Assembly: GCA_900319075.1 (NCBI GenBank) | Contig: ONMZ01000013.1 | Location: 1-43,212, forward strand | DNA length: 43,212 nucleotides | Direction: 5' to 3' | DNA from: an uncultured Eubacteriales bacterium | GTDB taxonomy: Bacteria; Bacillota; Clostridia; Oscillospirales; Ruminococcaceae | Part shown: one piece after another, positions 33,434 through 40,590 of the stretch | How positions within the stretch are numbered: position 1 is the first letter of the stretch | Layout of the letters: the number at the start of each line of letters is the position of its first letter | The notes under the pieces: generated by a model | The model's input: only the letters and a program-made list of their open reading frames with translations | The model's database searches: none | Told to the model about the DNA's origin: nothing | Position numbers and translations under genes: made by a program

Positions 33434-33460
33434 AGAGTTCGGTTCGCCGGACTCTTTTTT
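33434..33460 (+). terminator. Terminator of the SleB-like gene
   Basis: Stem AGAGTTCGG / CCGGACTCT closed by a stable TTCG tetraloop, then six T. Confidence 0.92.
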
Positions 33461-33465
33461 GTTGC

Positions 33466-33494
33466 TTGACAGTTTTTTGAATGTGTGGTATAAT
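33466..33494 (+). promoter_or_regulatory. Consensus promoter of the tRNA-Leu transcript
   Basis: Perfect TTGACA (33466-33471), 17-bp spacer, perfect TATAAT (33489-33494). Transcription would begin near 33501, about 177 nt before the tRNA. Confidence 0.88.
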
Positions 33495-33509
33495 CACATT
33501 GCTGTGTAA

Positions 33510-33660
33510 ATTGTGCGCCTTCATAGGCATTGGCATACACATCAGCTTTAGGCAGCGTTACAACAGTGGTACTTTTCCAGACTATTCCAAAATGGCTGAA
33601 AATCAAAAATTGAATAATATGCGGGTGTGTGTGAACACGCTTGCTGATGCAAGCAGGGCA
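33510..33660 (+). pseudogene. Degenerate tRNA-Leu-like sequence
   Basis: ATTGGCATACAC (33529-33540) and TTTAGG (33547-33552) repeat the D-arm and anticodon loop of the downstream tRNA-Leu with identical spacing. The anticodon stem and T-arm no longer pair. Further on, GCGGGTGTG (33621-33629) repeats the acceptor start of the real tRNA. It looks like decayed or partial tRNA copies inside the leader. Confidence 0.5.
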
Positions 33661-33677
33661 TACACAGCAAAATATAT

Positions 33678-33759
33678 GCGGGTGTGGTGAAATTGGCATA
33701 CACGGCAGTTTTAGGTGCTGCTTCCGAGAGGAGTGCAGGTTCAAGTCCTGTCACCCGCA
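33678..33759 (+). tRNA. tRNA-Leu (anticodon UAG)
   Basis: Class II tRNA, 82 nt. Acceptor arms GCGGGTG / CACCCGC with discriminator A, D-loop with TTGGCATA, and anticodon stem GCAGT/GCTGC around loop TTTAGGT (anticodon at 33712-33714). There is a variable arm of the leucine type (CTTCCGAGAGGAG), and the T-arm GCAGG-TTCAAGT-CCTGT. The 3' CCA is not encoded. It decodes CUA and other CUN codons. Confidence 0.95.
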
Positions 33760-33765
33760 TCATTT

Positions 33766-33792
33766 GAAGAGGCTCATCAGAGCTTCTTTTTT
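33766..33792 (+). terminator. Terminator of tRNA-Leu
   Basis: Bulged stem GAAG-AG-GCTC / GAGC-TTC followed by six T, starting just 6 nt past the tRNA. Confidence 0.75.
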
Positions 33793-33809
33793 GCTTTTTA
33801 TTAAAAGTA

Positions 33810-33838
33810 TTGCAATCCGATATACATTGTGGTATAAT
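33810..33838 (+). promoter_or_regulatory. Sigma-A promoter of the toxin-antitoxin pair
   Basis: TTGCAA (33810-33815), 17-bp spacer, TATAAT (33833-33838), about 25 bp before the antitoxin start. Confidence 0.82.
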
Positions 33839-33862
33839 AATATCAGGAAAGGTGGTGGCATT

Positions 33863-34180
33863 ATGGCTGTTAAAAGTTCAAATGTAATTGCAAGGGTAGA
33901 ACCGGAGATAAAGGAACAAGCAGAAGCCATACTTTCAAAACTCGGTATTTCTGCATCTAATGCAATAAATATGTTTTACAGACAGATAATTCTTTGGAAT
34001 GGGTTGCCGTTCAGACCTTCAATACCTTACAGTGCTCCAAAAGCTCTTGATGAAATGAGTAAAGAAGAATTTGATGCCAAGCTGTCAAGAGGACTTGAGC
34101 AGGCTAAAGCCGGAGAGGGAGTACAAGCAGACGAGTTTTTTGATTCTCTGAAAGAGGAGATATTGAAGTCTTATGTCTGA
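33863..34180 (+). CDS. RelB/DinJ family antitoxin
   Basis: Antitoxin of 105 aa. The N-terminus (SSNVIARVEPEIKEQAEAIL, then KLGISASNAINMFYRQI) is the ribbon-helix-helix DNA-binding domain of RelB/DinJ. The RLPFRPS-like segment (here NGLPFRPSIP) and the acidic, flexible C-terminal half that would wrap the toxin follow. The SD AAAGGTGG precedes the ATG at 33863; any longer reading frame upstream would run through the tRNA. It overlaps the toxin gene by 8 nt. It should repress its own promoter 25 bp upstream. Confidence 0.92.
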   Translation: MAVKSSNVIARVEPEIKEQAEAILSKLGISASNAINMFYRQIILWNGLPFRPSIPYSAPKALDEMSKEEFDAKLSRGLEQAKAGEGVQADEFFDSLKEEILKSYV

Positions 34181-34511
34181 ATCGTATAGCGTTATTATTA
34201 CGCCTGAGGCTCAGAGTGATATTTCTAAGATCATTCACTATATCGCTGGGGAGTTGAAAGCTCCGCAGGCTGCTGTTAATTTGAATGATCTGTTTTTAAA
34301 GAGTATCAAAGATCTGGCTGTTTTTCCAAAACGTAATATGGTCATAGATGAAGAACCTTGGGGCAGTGAAAAAATCAGAAAGCTTATCGTAAAGAATTAT
34401 TATGTCTATTACAATGTAAATGATTTAACTCGAACCATTAGCATTATCGCTGTCATATATGCTGGAATGGATCAAACAAAACAAATAAATAAACGCAGCA
34501 AAACTAAATAG
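34173..34511 (+). CDS. RelE/ParE family toxin
   Basis: Toxin of 112 aa with the RelE/ParE fold: YSVIITPEAQSDISKIIHYI, then a helix pair, KRNMVIDEEPWGSEKIRKLIV and YYVYYNVNDLTRTISIIAV, ending in the strand that holds YAGMDQ. RelE-type members cleave mRNA in the ribosome, while ParE-type members poison gyrase. The sequence alone does not decide; the RelB/DinJ-type partner favours the mRNA-cleaving kind. Translation is coupled to the antitoxin through the 8-nt overlap. Confidence 0.9.
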   Translation: MSESYSVIITPEAQSDISKIIHYIAGELKAPQAAVNLNDLFLKSIKDLAVFPKRNMVIDEEPWGSEKIRKLIVKNYYVYYNVNDLTRTISIIAVIYAGMDQTKQINKRSKTK

Positions 34512-34521
34512 TAAATAACAT

Positions 34522-34550
34522 AGGCTGATGCAATCTGATTGCACCAGCCT
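34522..34550. repeat. Dispersed hairpin, copy 1 (terminator after the toxin gene)
   Basis: AGGCTGaTGCAAT / ATTGCAcCAGCCT with a CTG loop. It shares the outer stem with copies at 35957 and 42779, while the inner stem differs with compensating changes. It probably ends the toxin-antitoxin transcript. Confidence 0.75.
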
Positions 34551-34570
34551 TGTATTATTTTATTTGCCTA

Positions 34571-34599
34571 TTGACTTGTTTGTTCTGCCGTGATATAAT
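34571..34599 (+). promoter_or_regulatory. Sigma-A promoter of the fluoride-riboswitch transcript
   Basis: TTGACT (34571-34576), 17-bp spacer, TATAAT (34594-34599). The start site is near 34606, a few bases before the aptamer. Confidence 0.85.
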
Positions 34600-34617
34600 G
34601 AATGCAGACAATTTGAT

Positions 34618-34677
34618 ATGGGAATGATGTTCTCCCCTGGGAAACCTAAACCGCTTATTCAAGCTGATGACTTCTGC
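34618..34677 (+). promoter_or_regulatory. Fluoride riboswitch aptamer (crcB motif)
   Basis: First stem-loop GGGAATGATGTTCTCCC, then AAACCGC, a small stem CTT/AAG, and the 3' conserved CTGATGACTTCTGC. This matches the fluoride aptamer layout GGGxGATGxxxxCCC, AAACyGC, stem, GCTGATGrCxxCT. Pseudoknot pairing is possible between GATGTT (loop) and GACTTC (3' part), with one mismatch. The linker before AAAC is longer than in the crystallised Thermotoga RNA. Confidence 0.87.
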
Positions 34678-34707
34678 GTTTTACGCAATAGTTATCGGCT
34701 CTTTTTT
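34662..34707 (+). terminator. Riboswitch-controlled intrinsic terminator
   Basis: An 11-bp stem, AGCTGATGACT / AGTTATCGGCT (two G-U pairs), with an inner TGCG/ACGCA hairpin is followed by six T. Its 5' arm is the CTGATGACT part of the aptamer, so aptamer folding with fluoride should block the terminator and switch the gene on. Confidence 0.85.
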
Positions 34708-34728
34708 ATTCTGTTTGGAGGTATTATT

Positions 34729-35973
34729 ATGATTTTATCACTTGCGGTCATTTTTCTTGTCGGTTTGTCTGCCGCTGCAATATTTGAGAAAATAGGATTG
34801 CCTCGTATAATTGGTATGCTTGGCGTAGGAATCGTGGTAAGTCCATATGTTCTTGACCTGCTCGACTCGAAAATACTCGGCATATCCTCAGAGCTTCGGC
34901 AGATAGCACTTATCATTATACTGATAAAAGCGGGATTGTCGCTTAACCTTTCAGACTTGAAGAAGGTTGGCAGATCTGCTGTGATGATGTCATTTGTTCC
35001 TGCATGCTGTGAGATAGTCGGATATATTCTGTTCGCTCCGCTTCTGCTCGGTGTGAACCGTATTGAATCAGCTGTCATGGGTGCGGTACTGAGTGCTGTC
35101 TCTCCTGCAGTCGTCGTGCCGAGAATGGTGAAACTGATAGAAGAAAAATGTGGAACACAGAAAAGCATTCCGCAGATGATTCTTGCAGGAGCGTCCTGTG
35201 ATGATATCTTCGTTATCGTGCTGTTCTCCACATTTGTGACGATGGCGCAGGGCGGCTCGGCAAAAGTCACTGACTTTTTGAATATCCCCATATCCATAGT
35301 TCTCGGCGTTCTGCTCGGTGCGGCAGTCGGACTTCTGATTTATTTTCTCTTTGAAAAATCATACCAGAACAAGCTCAAAATCAGAAACAGCACAAAGGTC
35401 ATTATCCTGCTCGGAACATCCTTTTTGCTGATGAGTGTTGAAAATCTTGTGAAGCCCTATGTTGCCATGTCGGGATTGCTTGCTGTTGTAGCTATGGCTT
35501 GCGTGGTGAAGCTGAAAGCCAACAAGAGCGTTTGTGCAAGACTGTCTGAAAAGTTCGGCAAGCTGTGGATAGCCGCCGAAATAATGCTGTTCGTGCTTGT
35601 AGGTGCTGCTGTTGATGTTCGCTACACACTTACGGCAGGCGGTATGGCGGTTCTGATGATATTCATAGCTCTCGCTTTCAGGTCTGTGGGTGTAGTCTTA
35701 TGTATGGTCGGCACGGAGCTTAACACAAAAGAACGTTTCTTCTGTGTGATAGCCTATCTTCCGAAAGCAACGGTGCAGGCAGCTATAGGCTCGGTACCGC
35801 TGTCGCTTGGTCTGCCATGCGGAAAGATAGTGTTATCAGTTGCGGTGCTTGCGATTCTGATCACAGCTCCGCTTGGCGCTCTAGGAATCGACCGCAGCTA
35901 TTCTTTCCTTTTATCGACCGATATCGGTACTGAAAACAATAGAAGACAAAAAAGTAAGGCTGATGCAGTTTGA
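34729..35973 (+). CDS. CPA-family cation:proton antiporter under fluoride control
   Basis: Membrane transporter of 414 aa with 11-12 helices in the Na+/H+ antiporter (CPA) fold. GLPRIIGMLGVGIVVSP is the typical first crossover region, and ILAGASCDDIFVIVLFS holds the acidic pair (DD) of the ion site. AYLPKATVQAAIGSVPLSLG is the conserved late helix. The ATG at 34729 follows TTTGGAGG; the longer frame from 34618 is the riboswitch itself. Because a fluoride riboswitch controls it, it probably helps expel fluoride or keeps cell pH during fluoride stress. The last five codons (KADAV) run into the hairpin repeat at 35957. Confidence 0.9.
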   Translation: MILSLAVIFLVGLSAAAIFEKIGLPRIIGMLGVGIVVSPYVLDLLDSKILGISSELRQIALIIILIKAGLSLNLSDLKKVGRSAVMMSFVPACCEIVGYILFAPLLLGVNRIESAVMGAVLSAVSPAVVVPRMVKLIEEKCGTQKSIPQMILAGASCDDIFVIVLFSTFVTMAQGGSAKVTDFLNIPISIVLGVLLGAAVGLLIYFLFEKSYQNKLKIRNSTKVIILLGTSFLLMSVENLVKPYVAMSGLLAVVAMACVVKLKANKSVCARLSEKFGKLWIAAEIMLFVLVGAAVDVRYTLTAGGMAVLMIFIALAFRSVGVVLCMVGTELNTKERFFCVIAYLPKATVQAAIGSVPLSLGLPCGKIVLSVAVLAILITAPLGALGIDRSYSFLLSTDIGTENNRRQKSKADAV

Positions 35974-35986
35974 TCTGCACCAGCCT
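35957..35986. repeat. Dispersed hairpin, copy 2
   Basis: AAGGCTGaTGCAG / CTGCAcCAGCCTT with T runs on both strands, so it can end both the antiporter transcript and the opposing recombinase relic. The antiporter stop codon lies in its loop. Confidence 0.8.
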
Positions 35987-35992
35987 TTCTTT

Positions 35993-36253
35993 TTATACCT
36001 GTTCGTCATCATACTTTGTCACGCTCTGCTCGAATGCACCGCCCCGGATAAACTGTACATCAAGGCTCTTGTCCTCGTTTTGATGCACAAGCACCTTTTG
36101 CACCAGCATTCGCAGATCGGAATCCGATATCTTCGGCATGAAATACAAGCGTTCCGCCTACTGTATCAAAGCAAGCTGCGCCAGTCTTTTGCCTTCTTCA
36201 ATGCTTTTCGGATCAGCGATCCGCAGATCTACCATTTCCTCTTCACAGATCAT
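35993..36253 (-). pseudogene. Serine recombinase C-terminal relic with in-frame stop
   Basis: Minus-strand frame with a good start (GAGGTGAG, then ATG ending at 36253). It encodes 31 residues (MICEEEMVDLRIADP...) and reaches a TAG at 36158. The same frame then continues for 54 residues (SDSDLRMLVQKVLVHQNEDK, then a strand-like stretch ending TKYDDEQV). This latter part looks like the C-terminal end of a serine site-specific recombinase. It lies directly behind the alcohol dehydrogenase gene. The shared end with the copy at 42779 supports a mobile-element origin. Confidence 0.5.
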
Positions 36254-36281
36254 TTCAAACTCACCTCGTTTTTTTAAGAAA

Positions 36282-37457
36282 TTACAGGCACATCTTGAAT
36301 ATCTCCTCAACATCGGCAGGGGTGAGCGTTGTAAATCCGACCAGCTTGCCCTTTGCACCGCAGGCTTTCTTTGCCATGAGTGCGAAATTCTTATCGTCAA
36401 TGCCCAGGTCGCTCAGTCGGCTCTGAAGTCCGAGTGTCTCAAAGTAGAATTTCTCCAGAGCCTTGATCGCAGCCTTTGCGCCGTCCATATCGGAAAGTGA
36501 CGCATCTACACCGAGGACATTCACACCGAAACGCTTGATCTTCGGTGCTGTCTTTTCGCTGAGAATATAGGTCAGCCATCTCGGAATAACAATAGCAAGT
36601 CCGTGACCGTGGGTGATGTTGTAGAAAGCGGAAAGCTCATGCTCGATCATGTGAGCGATAGCGTCCTGAGAAACGCCGCTGAACAAGAAACCATTGAGCG
36701 CCCAGCTCGATGCCCACATCAGATTGGAACGTGCTTCGTAATCATCGGGCTTTTCGATAGCGACAGGTGCGTACTTGACAACCGTTTTCAGCACCTCCTC
36801 CTGCATACGGGTGAGCATATCCATTTCTTCCTGATCGGTGAAATATGCCACATCAAAAACGTGCGCCATAATATCCGCACTTCCGCTTGCGGTCTGGTAT
36901 GCGTTTACGCTGAATGTATTTGTAGGATCGAGGAAGGAAACGTTCGGTCTTAATGTCGGTCCGAAAATAGGCTGCTTTTCGTTAAGCTCAACATTGCTGA
37001 TAACACCGCCTATGTCCATTTCGGAACCCGTTGCCGAAAGGGTAAGCACCGATACGATTGGCAGATTGTCGGGCACGAAAGCCTTGCCTGTGATGATGTC
37101 CCAGCAATCGTCACCCTCGTATTTTGCAGTTGCAGCCATAGCCTTTGTTGCGTCGATCGTCGAGCCGCCGCCGACTGCGAGAAGTACATCAATGCCTTCC
37201 TTTTTGCAAAGCGCAGCACCCTTGTTGACGGTAGTGTGGTGCGGATTAGGCTCAACGCCGCCAAGCTCAAACACCGTCATATCAGCCTTTTTCAGTTCAG
37301 CCATCACCTTATCGTACAAGCCGATCTTTTTGATAGAGCCGCCGCCGTAAACCAGCAGGACTTTCTTGCCGAACTTGGCTATCTCCTCACTCAGATGATG
37401 GAGCTGATCCTTGCCGAAATAAACCTTTGTTGTGTTGCTGAATACAAAATCTTTCAT
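36282..37457 (-). CDS. Iron-containing alcohol dehydrogenase (butanol dehydrogenase type)
   Basis: NAD(P)H-dependent alcohol dehydrogenase of 391 aa, type III (YqhD/BdhA/YugJ group). It begins FVFSNTTKVYFGKDQL. The nucleotide-binding part has VYGGGSIKKIGLY and GGGSTIDATKAMA. The metal ligands are in the conserved segments SADIMAHVFD (Asp, His), HMIEHELSAF (His) and THGHGLAIVIP (His). It reduces medium-chain aldehydes or makes butanol/ethanol in related Clostridia; the in-vivo substrate here is unknown. It follows the TetR gene by 18 bp on the same strand, so it is probably the regulated target. Confidence 0.94.
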   Translation of the reverse strand: MKDFVFSNTTKVYFGKDQLHHLSEEIAKFGKKVLLVYGGGSIKKIGLYDKVMAELKKADMTVFELGGVEPNPHHTTVNKGAALCKKEGIDVLLAVGGGSTIDATKAMAATAKYEGDDCWDIITGKAFVPDNLPIVSVLTLSATGSEMDIGGVISNVELNEKQPIFGPTLRPNVSFLDPTNTFSVNAYQTASGSADIMAHVFDVAYFTDQEEMDMLTRMQEEVLKTVVKYAPVAIEKPDDYEARSNLMWASSWALNGFLFSGVSQDAIAHMIEHELSAFYNITHGHGLAIVIPRWLTYILSEKTAPKIKRFGVNVLGVDASLSDMDGAKAAIKALEKFYFETLGLQSRLSDLGIDDKNFALMAKKACGAKGKLVGFTTLTPADVEEIFKMCL

Positions 37458-37475
37458 ACCGTACCTCCTGTTAAA

Positions 37476-38102
37476 TCATAATTTGTACGGCATAAGTGCC
37501 GGTCTCAAAATGGTATCAAAAAAAACATCGGTTTTCTCCGAGCCGACTACCGAAGCATCGCTCATGCACCAAGCGACCATAAGTCCGTAAAGCTGTGTGT
37601 TGATAAAAAGTGCAAGTTTGTCAGCGGGAACATTCTCTGTAAGCTCGCCTCTGCTCACACCTTCCTCTATCAGCGACCTCATCGCAAGGTGATCGTGGTC
37701 ATACTTCGTGGTCTCCTTGCCCGAGATAACTATCCTGACGGGAGCGATATTGTTGCGTATCCACTGCCTGCAGATCTCTATCCCGACACGTTCGATCTCA
37801 GCCAGAAATTCACGGCAGTAGTATTTCAGCCGTTCATCAAGATCCTTGTCCGTCATCTCATTGGTTATCTCCGCAAGGCGATAAAAGTTCGACTGATTCA
37901 GCTCCTCGATAATATCCTCTTTCTTTTTGAAATAAGTATAAAACGAGCCTGTCGATACCTCGGCTTGTTTGGCAATATCCTCGATAGATACGTTCTCAAA
38001 GCCGTTTTCCGTGATAAGTTTTTTTGCTGCCGAAACTATTCTTTTTCGAGTTTCAGCTGCTCTTACCTGCCTGATCTTAACTTTTTTCTCCAGTGTTCCC
38101 AC
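37476..38102 (-). CDS. TetR family transcriptional regulator
   Basis: DNA-binding regulator of 208 aa. The helix-turn-helix is at residues 17-63 (TRKRIVSAAKKLI, then IEDIAKQAEVSTGSFYTYFK). The remaining helical domain would bind an effector. It shares an operon with the alcohol dehydrogenase and probably represses it and itself through the inverted repeat upstream. The GTG start is adjacent to AGGGGG, unusually close; a non-standard CTG four codons later has better spacing, so the exact start is uncertain. Confidence 0.93.
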   Translation of the reverse strand: MGTLEKKVKIRQVRAAETRKRIVSAAKKLITENGFENVSIEDIAKQAEVSTGSFYTYFKKKEDIIEELNQSNFYRLAEITNEMTDKDLDERLKYYCREFLAEIERVGIEICRQWIRNNIAPVRIVISGKETTKYDHDHLAMRSLIEEGVSRGELTENVPADKLALFINTQLYGLMVAWCMSDASVVGSEKTDVFFDTILRPALMPYKL

Positions 38103-38126
38103 CCCCTGATATTTTATCTTGAGAAC

Positions 38127-38155
38127 AGTCTATCACAAAACTGAATTGAAGTCAA
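38127..38155 (-). promoter_or_regulatory. Promoter of the tetR-adh operon
   Basis: Minus-strand TTGACT (plus 38150-38155), 17-bp spacer, TAGACT (plus 38127-38132). Confidence 0.8.
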
Positions 38156-38170
38156 TGAATTGCATTCAGT
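38140..38170. promoter_or_regulatory. Probable TetR operator
   Basis: Outer arms ACTGAAT / ATTCAGT (31 nt end to end) enclose two AATTCA direct repeats and the -35 box of the tetR promoter. Overlap with the promoter is as expected for self-repression. Confidence 0.55.
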
Positions 38171-38292
38171 ATTTACGGAATCATAATATTTACTCGGTAT
38201 ATTTCACTTAAAAGTACGGGTAAATACATTAGCAGCGCACATGAACCTTAGTGCGCCATAAAGCTTTTCTTATCGTGAAATCGTTATGGGGG

Positions 38293-38391
38293 ATTTTGAA
38301 AAGGGCATAAAAATGCCCCCTTTCGTTAGATTAATAATTGGTATATTTCTATTATACCACATTGTCTAACAAAAGGGGAGCATTTCAAAAT
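38293..38391. repeat. 99-bp nested palindromic element
   Basis: Nested arms ATTTTGAAA/TTTCAAAAT, CCCCTTTcGTTAGA/TCTAACaAAAGGGG and GGTATA/TATACC fold the whole stretch into one long hairpin. A side hairpin GGGCAT/ATGCCC sits on the left arm only. It lies in the gene-free region 38171-38442 and has the form of a miniature inverted-repeat element or a decayed terminator pair. Confidence 0.6.
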
Positions 38392-38442
38392 AGGTCCGGG
38401 CAGGGCTTGTTACCGTTGTCAATAAGTTTTTCCGGTATAGAT

Positions 38443-40365
38443 TTAATCCATGTCTTTTTTCTTGACAGCCAGTGAACCAACAGCTATCAGAAGTACCGCA
38501 GCTGTTATAGTGTCACCAACATGACCTGTCGGCGGAGCAGCATCCTTGTCAACAACTGCCTTTGCAGGCTCTACCTTTGCCTGCTGAGGAGTTTCCTCGG
38601 GAGCAGCTTCCTGTGTAACGCCGTAGAACTTGTCGATGCACTCCTCCAGCTTTGCAAAATCATAAAATCCCAGGTAGCTTGTGGTTCCGTCTGCATTCTT
38701 TGCCGTGAGGTCAAAATCAACCGCTGCGCCGGCGTCCAGATCCGTGCCATCCTTGCGATTCATAGTGTAAAGTCCCGCAGCTGCAAAGTAAACACTGTCA
38801 GCGTAACGATGCTGACTTCCCATACAAGTTCCTCCGCCTGATGTTTCGCCCAGGATCAGTATGCCATTATCCTTTGCCAGACATGGCAGCATATTTGCGC
38901 TTGAGAAAGATGATTTAGACGTAAGTATAGCATAGTTGAAATCATAGTATACGCTCTTGTCCTTATCGTCTATCGTACCGTTGTGGTCAAGGTCCAATAC
39001 ATATTTAGTGTTGATGGTGTTGCCGGTTGGCGCACTATGCATTTTTGTAACGACCGCATTGTTGTTTTTCTGCTTGTTAGCCATCATAGCATTAATAAAG
39101 TGTGCGATCGTTTCTTCTCCGCCTCCGTTAGCAGCTACATCTATAACAAAATTCTTTACGCCGTTTTTAGAAGCGTAATCCAGCGACCATACGAAATCAT
39201 CAACAACAGGATGTATAAAGCCGGCAAATTGGAACAGTGCCGTTTTACCGTTAACGTAAAGAGCTACTCCGTCCTCAGGCCATTCCTTTACCTTTGTGGC
39301 ATTTTTCAGCTTTTCTTCTCTTGCAGCCTGGACCCTATCCCGAGTGTTGTCAGGCGTCTTCATTTTTGCGATCTGCTCCTGCGCCTTTAACGATTCCTGT
39401 ATCCGAACAATATACTCCCCGATCAGATTATCCTTCTGGTCTTCAGGGAATATCTGCAAATCTCCGAATATGCCATAATACATTGCCGTATGTCCGCCGT
39501 CATCGGTTGCATCGTCCAGCAAAAGCGTACCAAGATGGAAATCAGCACGGCTCTTTGACAAAAGCAGCTGCTTTATCTCAGGATAATCATCATCAAGTGC
39601 CTTATCGAACCCTTTTTCCGCAATAGCCTTTGAGATTATAGCATTGGACGGTTTGCCGAAGAAATAATCCATATACACGCACAGCTCATTGTAGGTATAA
39701 TCTATCATTGCCTGTGAACGCTCTTTTTTCAAATAGATCGGTGAACGGTCATAGTATCCGCTTCCCGTACCTGACCGTGACATAACCGATGTAAAGTACA
39801 GATTGCCGTTTATATATTCAGCCAGACGGTATACGCAGTCAAAAATATTTGAAATTGATGTCAATGGTAAATACAGCTTTCCGTCGTCACCTATAAGGTC
39901 GATCTTGTACTTTGAATAATCAATGGAAACCGGCTTTTCTGTACCGTCTATGGATGCCTCCGGCTCAGTGACGTATTCAGGATTATCTTCCTTTTTTTCA
40001 AGCTCAAGTATATTCAACTGGAAGTTTGAATCAAATCCGTTGATAGTGAGCGTTTCCTTAGCTGTATCCGCAACAATGGTCATGCCGTTTCCGCTTACGG
40101 TGTAAACATCACCATCTGCCGAGGTAGTAAAATCCTTTGTGTATATACTGTCAAGGTAAGCCTCAACATCTACATACGGAACGTCCGGCAGATCATTCAA
40201 GAACAGGCATTGCATTTTTTCGCTCTTATCCATGCTGTACTTGTAAGCAGTAACTTCCCTTTTTTCGTATTTCGCTTCCTTGTCGGCAAAAGCGGAAAGC
40301 GGAAAGACTGAAACTGCAAGCATCGTAGCCGCTGCCACTGCGACCAGCCTTTTTTTGATCGTCAT
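38443..40365 (-). CDS. Secreted S41 family peptidase with EF-hand-like loop and C-terminal anchor
   Basis: Extracellular protease of 640 aa. Signal peptide at 1-27 (ends SAFA). Residues 30-200 look like a copper-amine-oxidase-N-like/beta region (YKIDLIGDDGKLYLPLTSIS). The S41 catalytic domain lies at about 365-560: FVIDVAANGGGEETI, then LTSKSSFSSANMLPC with the nucleophile at about Ser488, and GETSGGGTCMGS. No PDZ domain is visible. An insertion at 458-469 (DLDHNGTIDDKD) fits an EF-hand/dockerin calcium loop exactly. The tail APPTGHVGD, a hydrophobic helix and KKKDMD look like a sortase-type or membrane anchor, with a non-standard motif. Substrate is unknown. GGAGGAG precedes the ATG. Confidence 0.86.
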   Translation of the reverse strand: MTIKKRLVAVAAATMLAVSVFPLSAFADKEAKYEKREVTAYKYSMDKSEKMQCLFLNDLPDVPYVDVEAYLDSIYTKDFTTSADGDVYTVSGNGMTIVADTAKETLTINGFDSNFQLNILELEKKEDNPEYVTEPEASIDGTEKPVSIDYSKYKIDLIGDDGKLYLPLTSISNIFDCVYRLAEYINGNLYFTSVMSRSGTGSGYYDRSPIYLKKERSQAMIDYTYNELCVYMDYFFGKPSNAIISKAIAEKGFDKALDDDYPEIKQLLLSKSRADFHLGTLLLDDATDDGGHTAMYYGIFGDLQIFPEDQKDNLIGEYIVRIQESLKAQEQIAKMKTPDNTRDRVQAAREEKLKNATKVKEWPEDGVALYVNGKTALFQFAGFIHPVVDDFVWSLDYASKNGVKNFVIDVAANGGGEETIAHFINAMMANKQKNNNAVVTKMHSAPTGNTINTKYVLDLDHNGTIDDKDKSVYYDFNYAILTSKSSFSSANMLPCLAKDNGILILGETSGGGTCMGSQHRYADSVYFAAAGLYTMNRKDGTDLDAGAAVDFDLTAKNADGTTSYLGFYDFAKLEECIDKFYGVTQEAAPEETPQQAKVEPAKAVVDKDAAPPTGHVGDTITAAVLLIAVGSLAVKKKDMD

Positions 40366-40445
40366 CTTTTTCTCCTCCTGATTCTGTTATTAACGCCCAT
40401 GTTTTTACAACTTCGGCATTTTTTAGAGAGTATTTGCCCGACATC

Positions 40446-40474
40446 ATTATAACACTTTTGTTTCTAAAAGTCAA
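40446..40474 (-). promoter_or_regulatory. Sigma-A promoter of the S41 peptidase gene
   Basis: Minus-strand TTGACT (plus 40469-40474), 17-bp spacer, TATAAT (plus 40446-40451). Confidence 0.85.
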
Positions 40475-40533
40475 CTATTTAATATTAAAAACAAAAATAA
40501 TAAATCTATTGTTTTAACTATCGTAATATAAAT

Positions 40534-40563
40534 AAAAAGCTTCTCCGTGAAAACAGAGAAGCC
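40534..40563 (-). terminator. Terminator of the flavodoxin-AKR-lysR-relic operon
   Basis: Minus-strand stem GCTTCTCTGT / ACGGAGAAGC followed by five T. Confidence 0.82.
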
Positions 40564-40590
40564 TGTGTATCCGTTATTATGTATCAAGGC

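Noticed and set aside
33641-33862. N-terminal extension of the antitoxin frame running through the tRNA
   Set aside because: It crosses the tRNA-Leu, its terminator and the TA promoter; the SD-supported ATG at 33863 gives a normal RelB/DinJ protein.
34618-34728. Upstream coding extension of the antiporter
   Set aside because: The bases form the fluoride aptamer and terminator; the ATG at 34729 has a proper SD.
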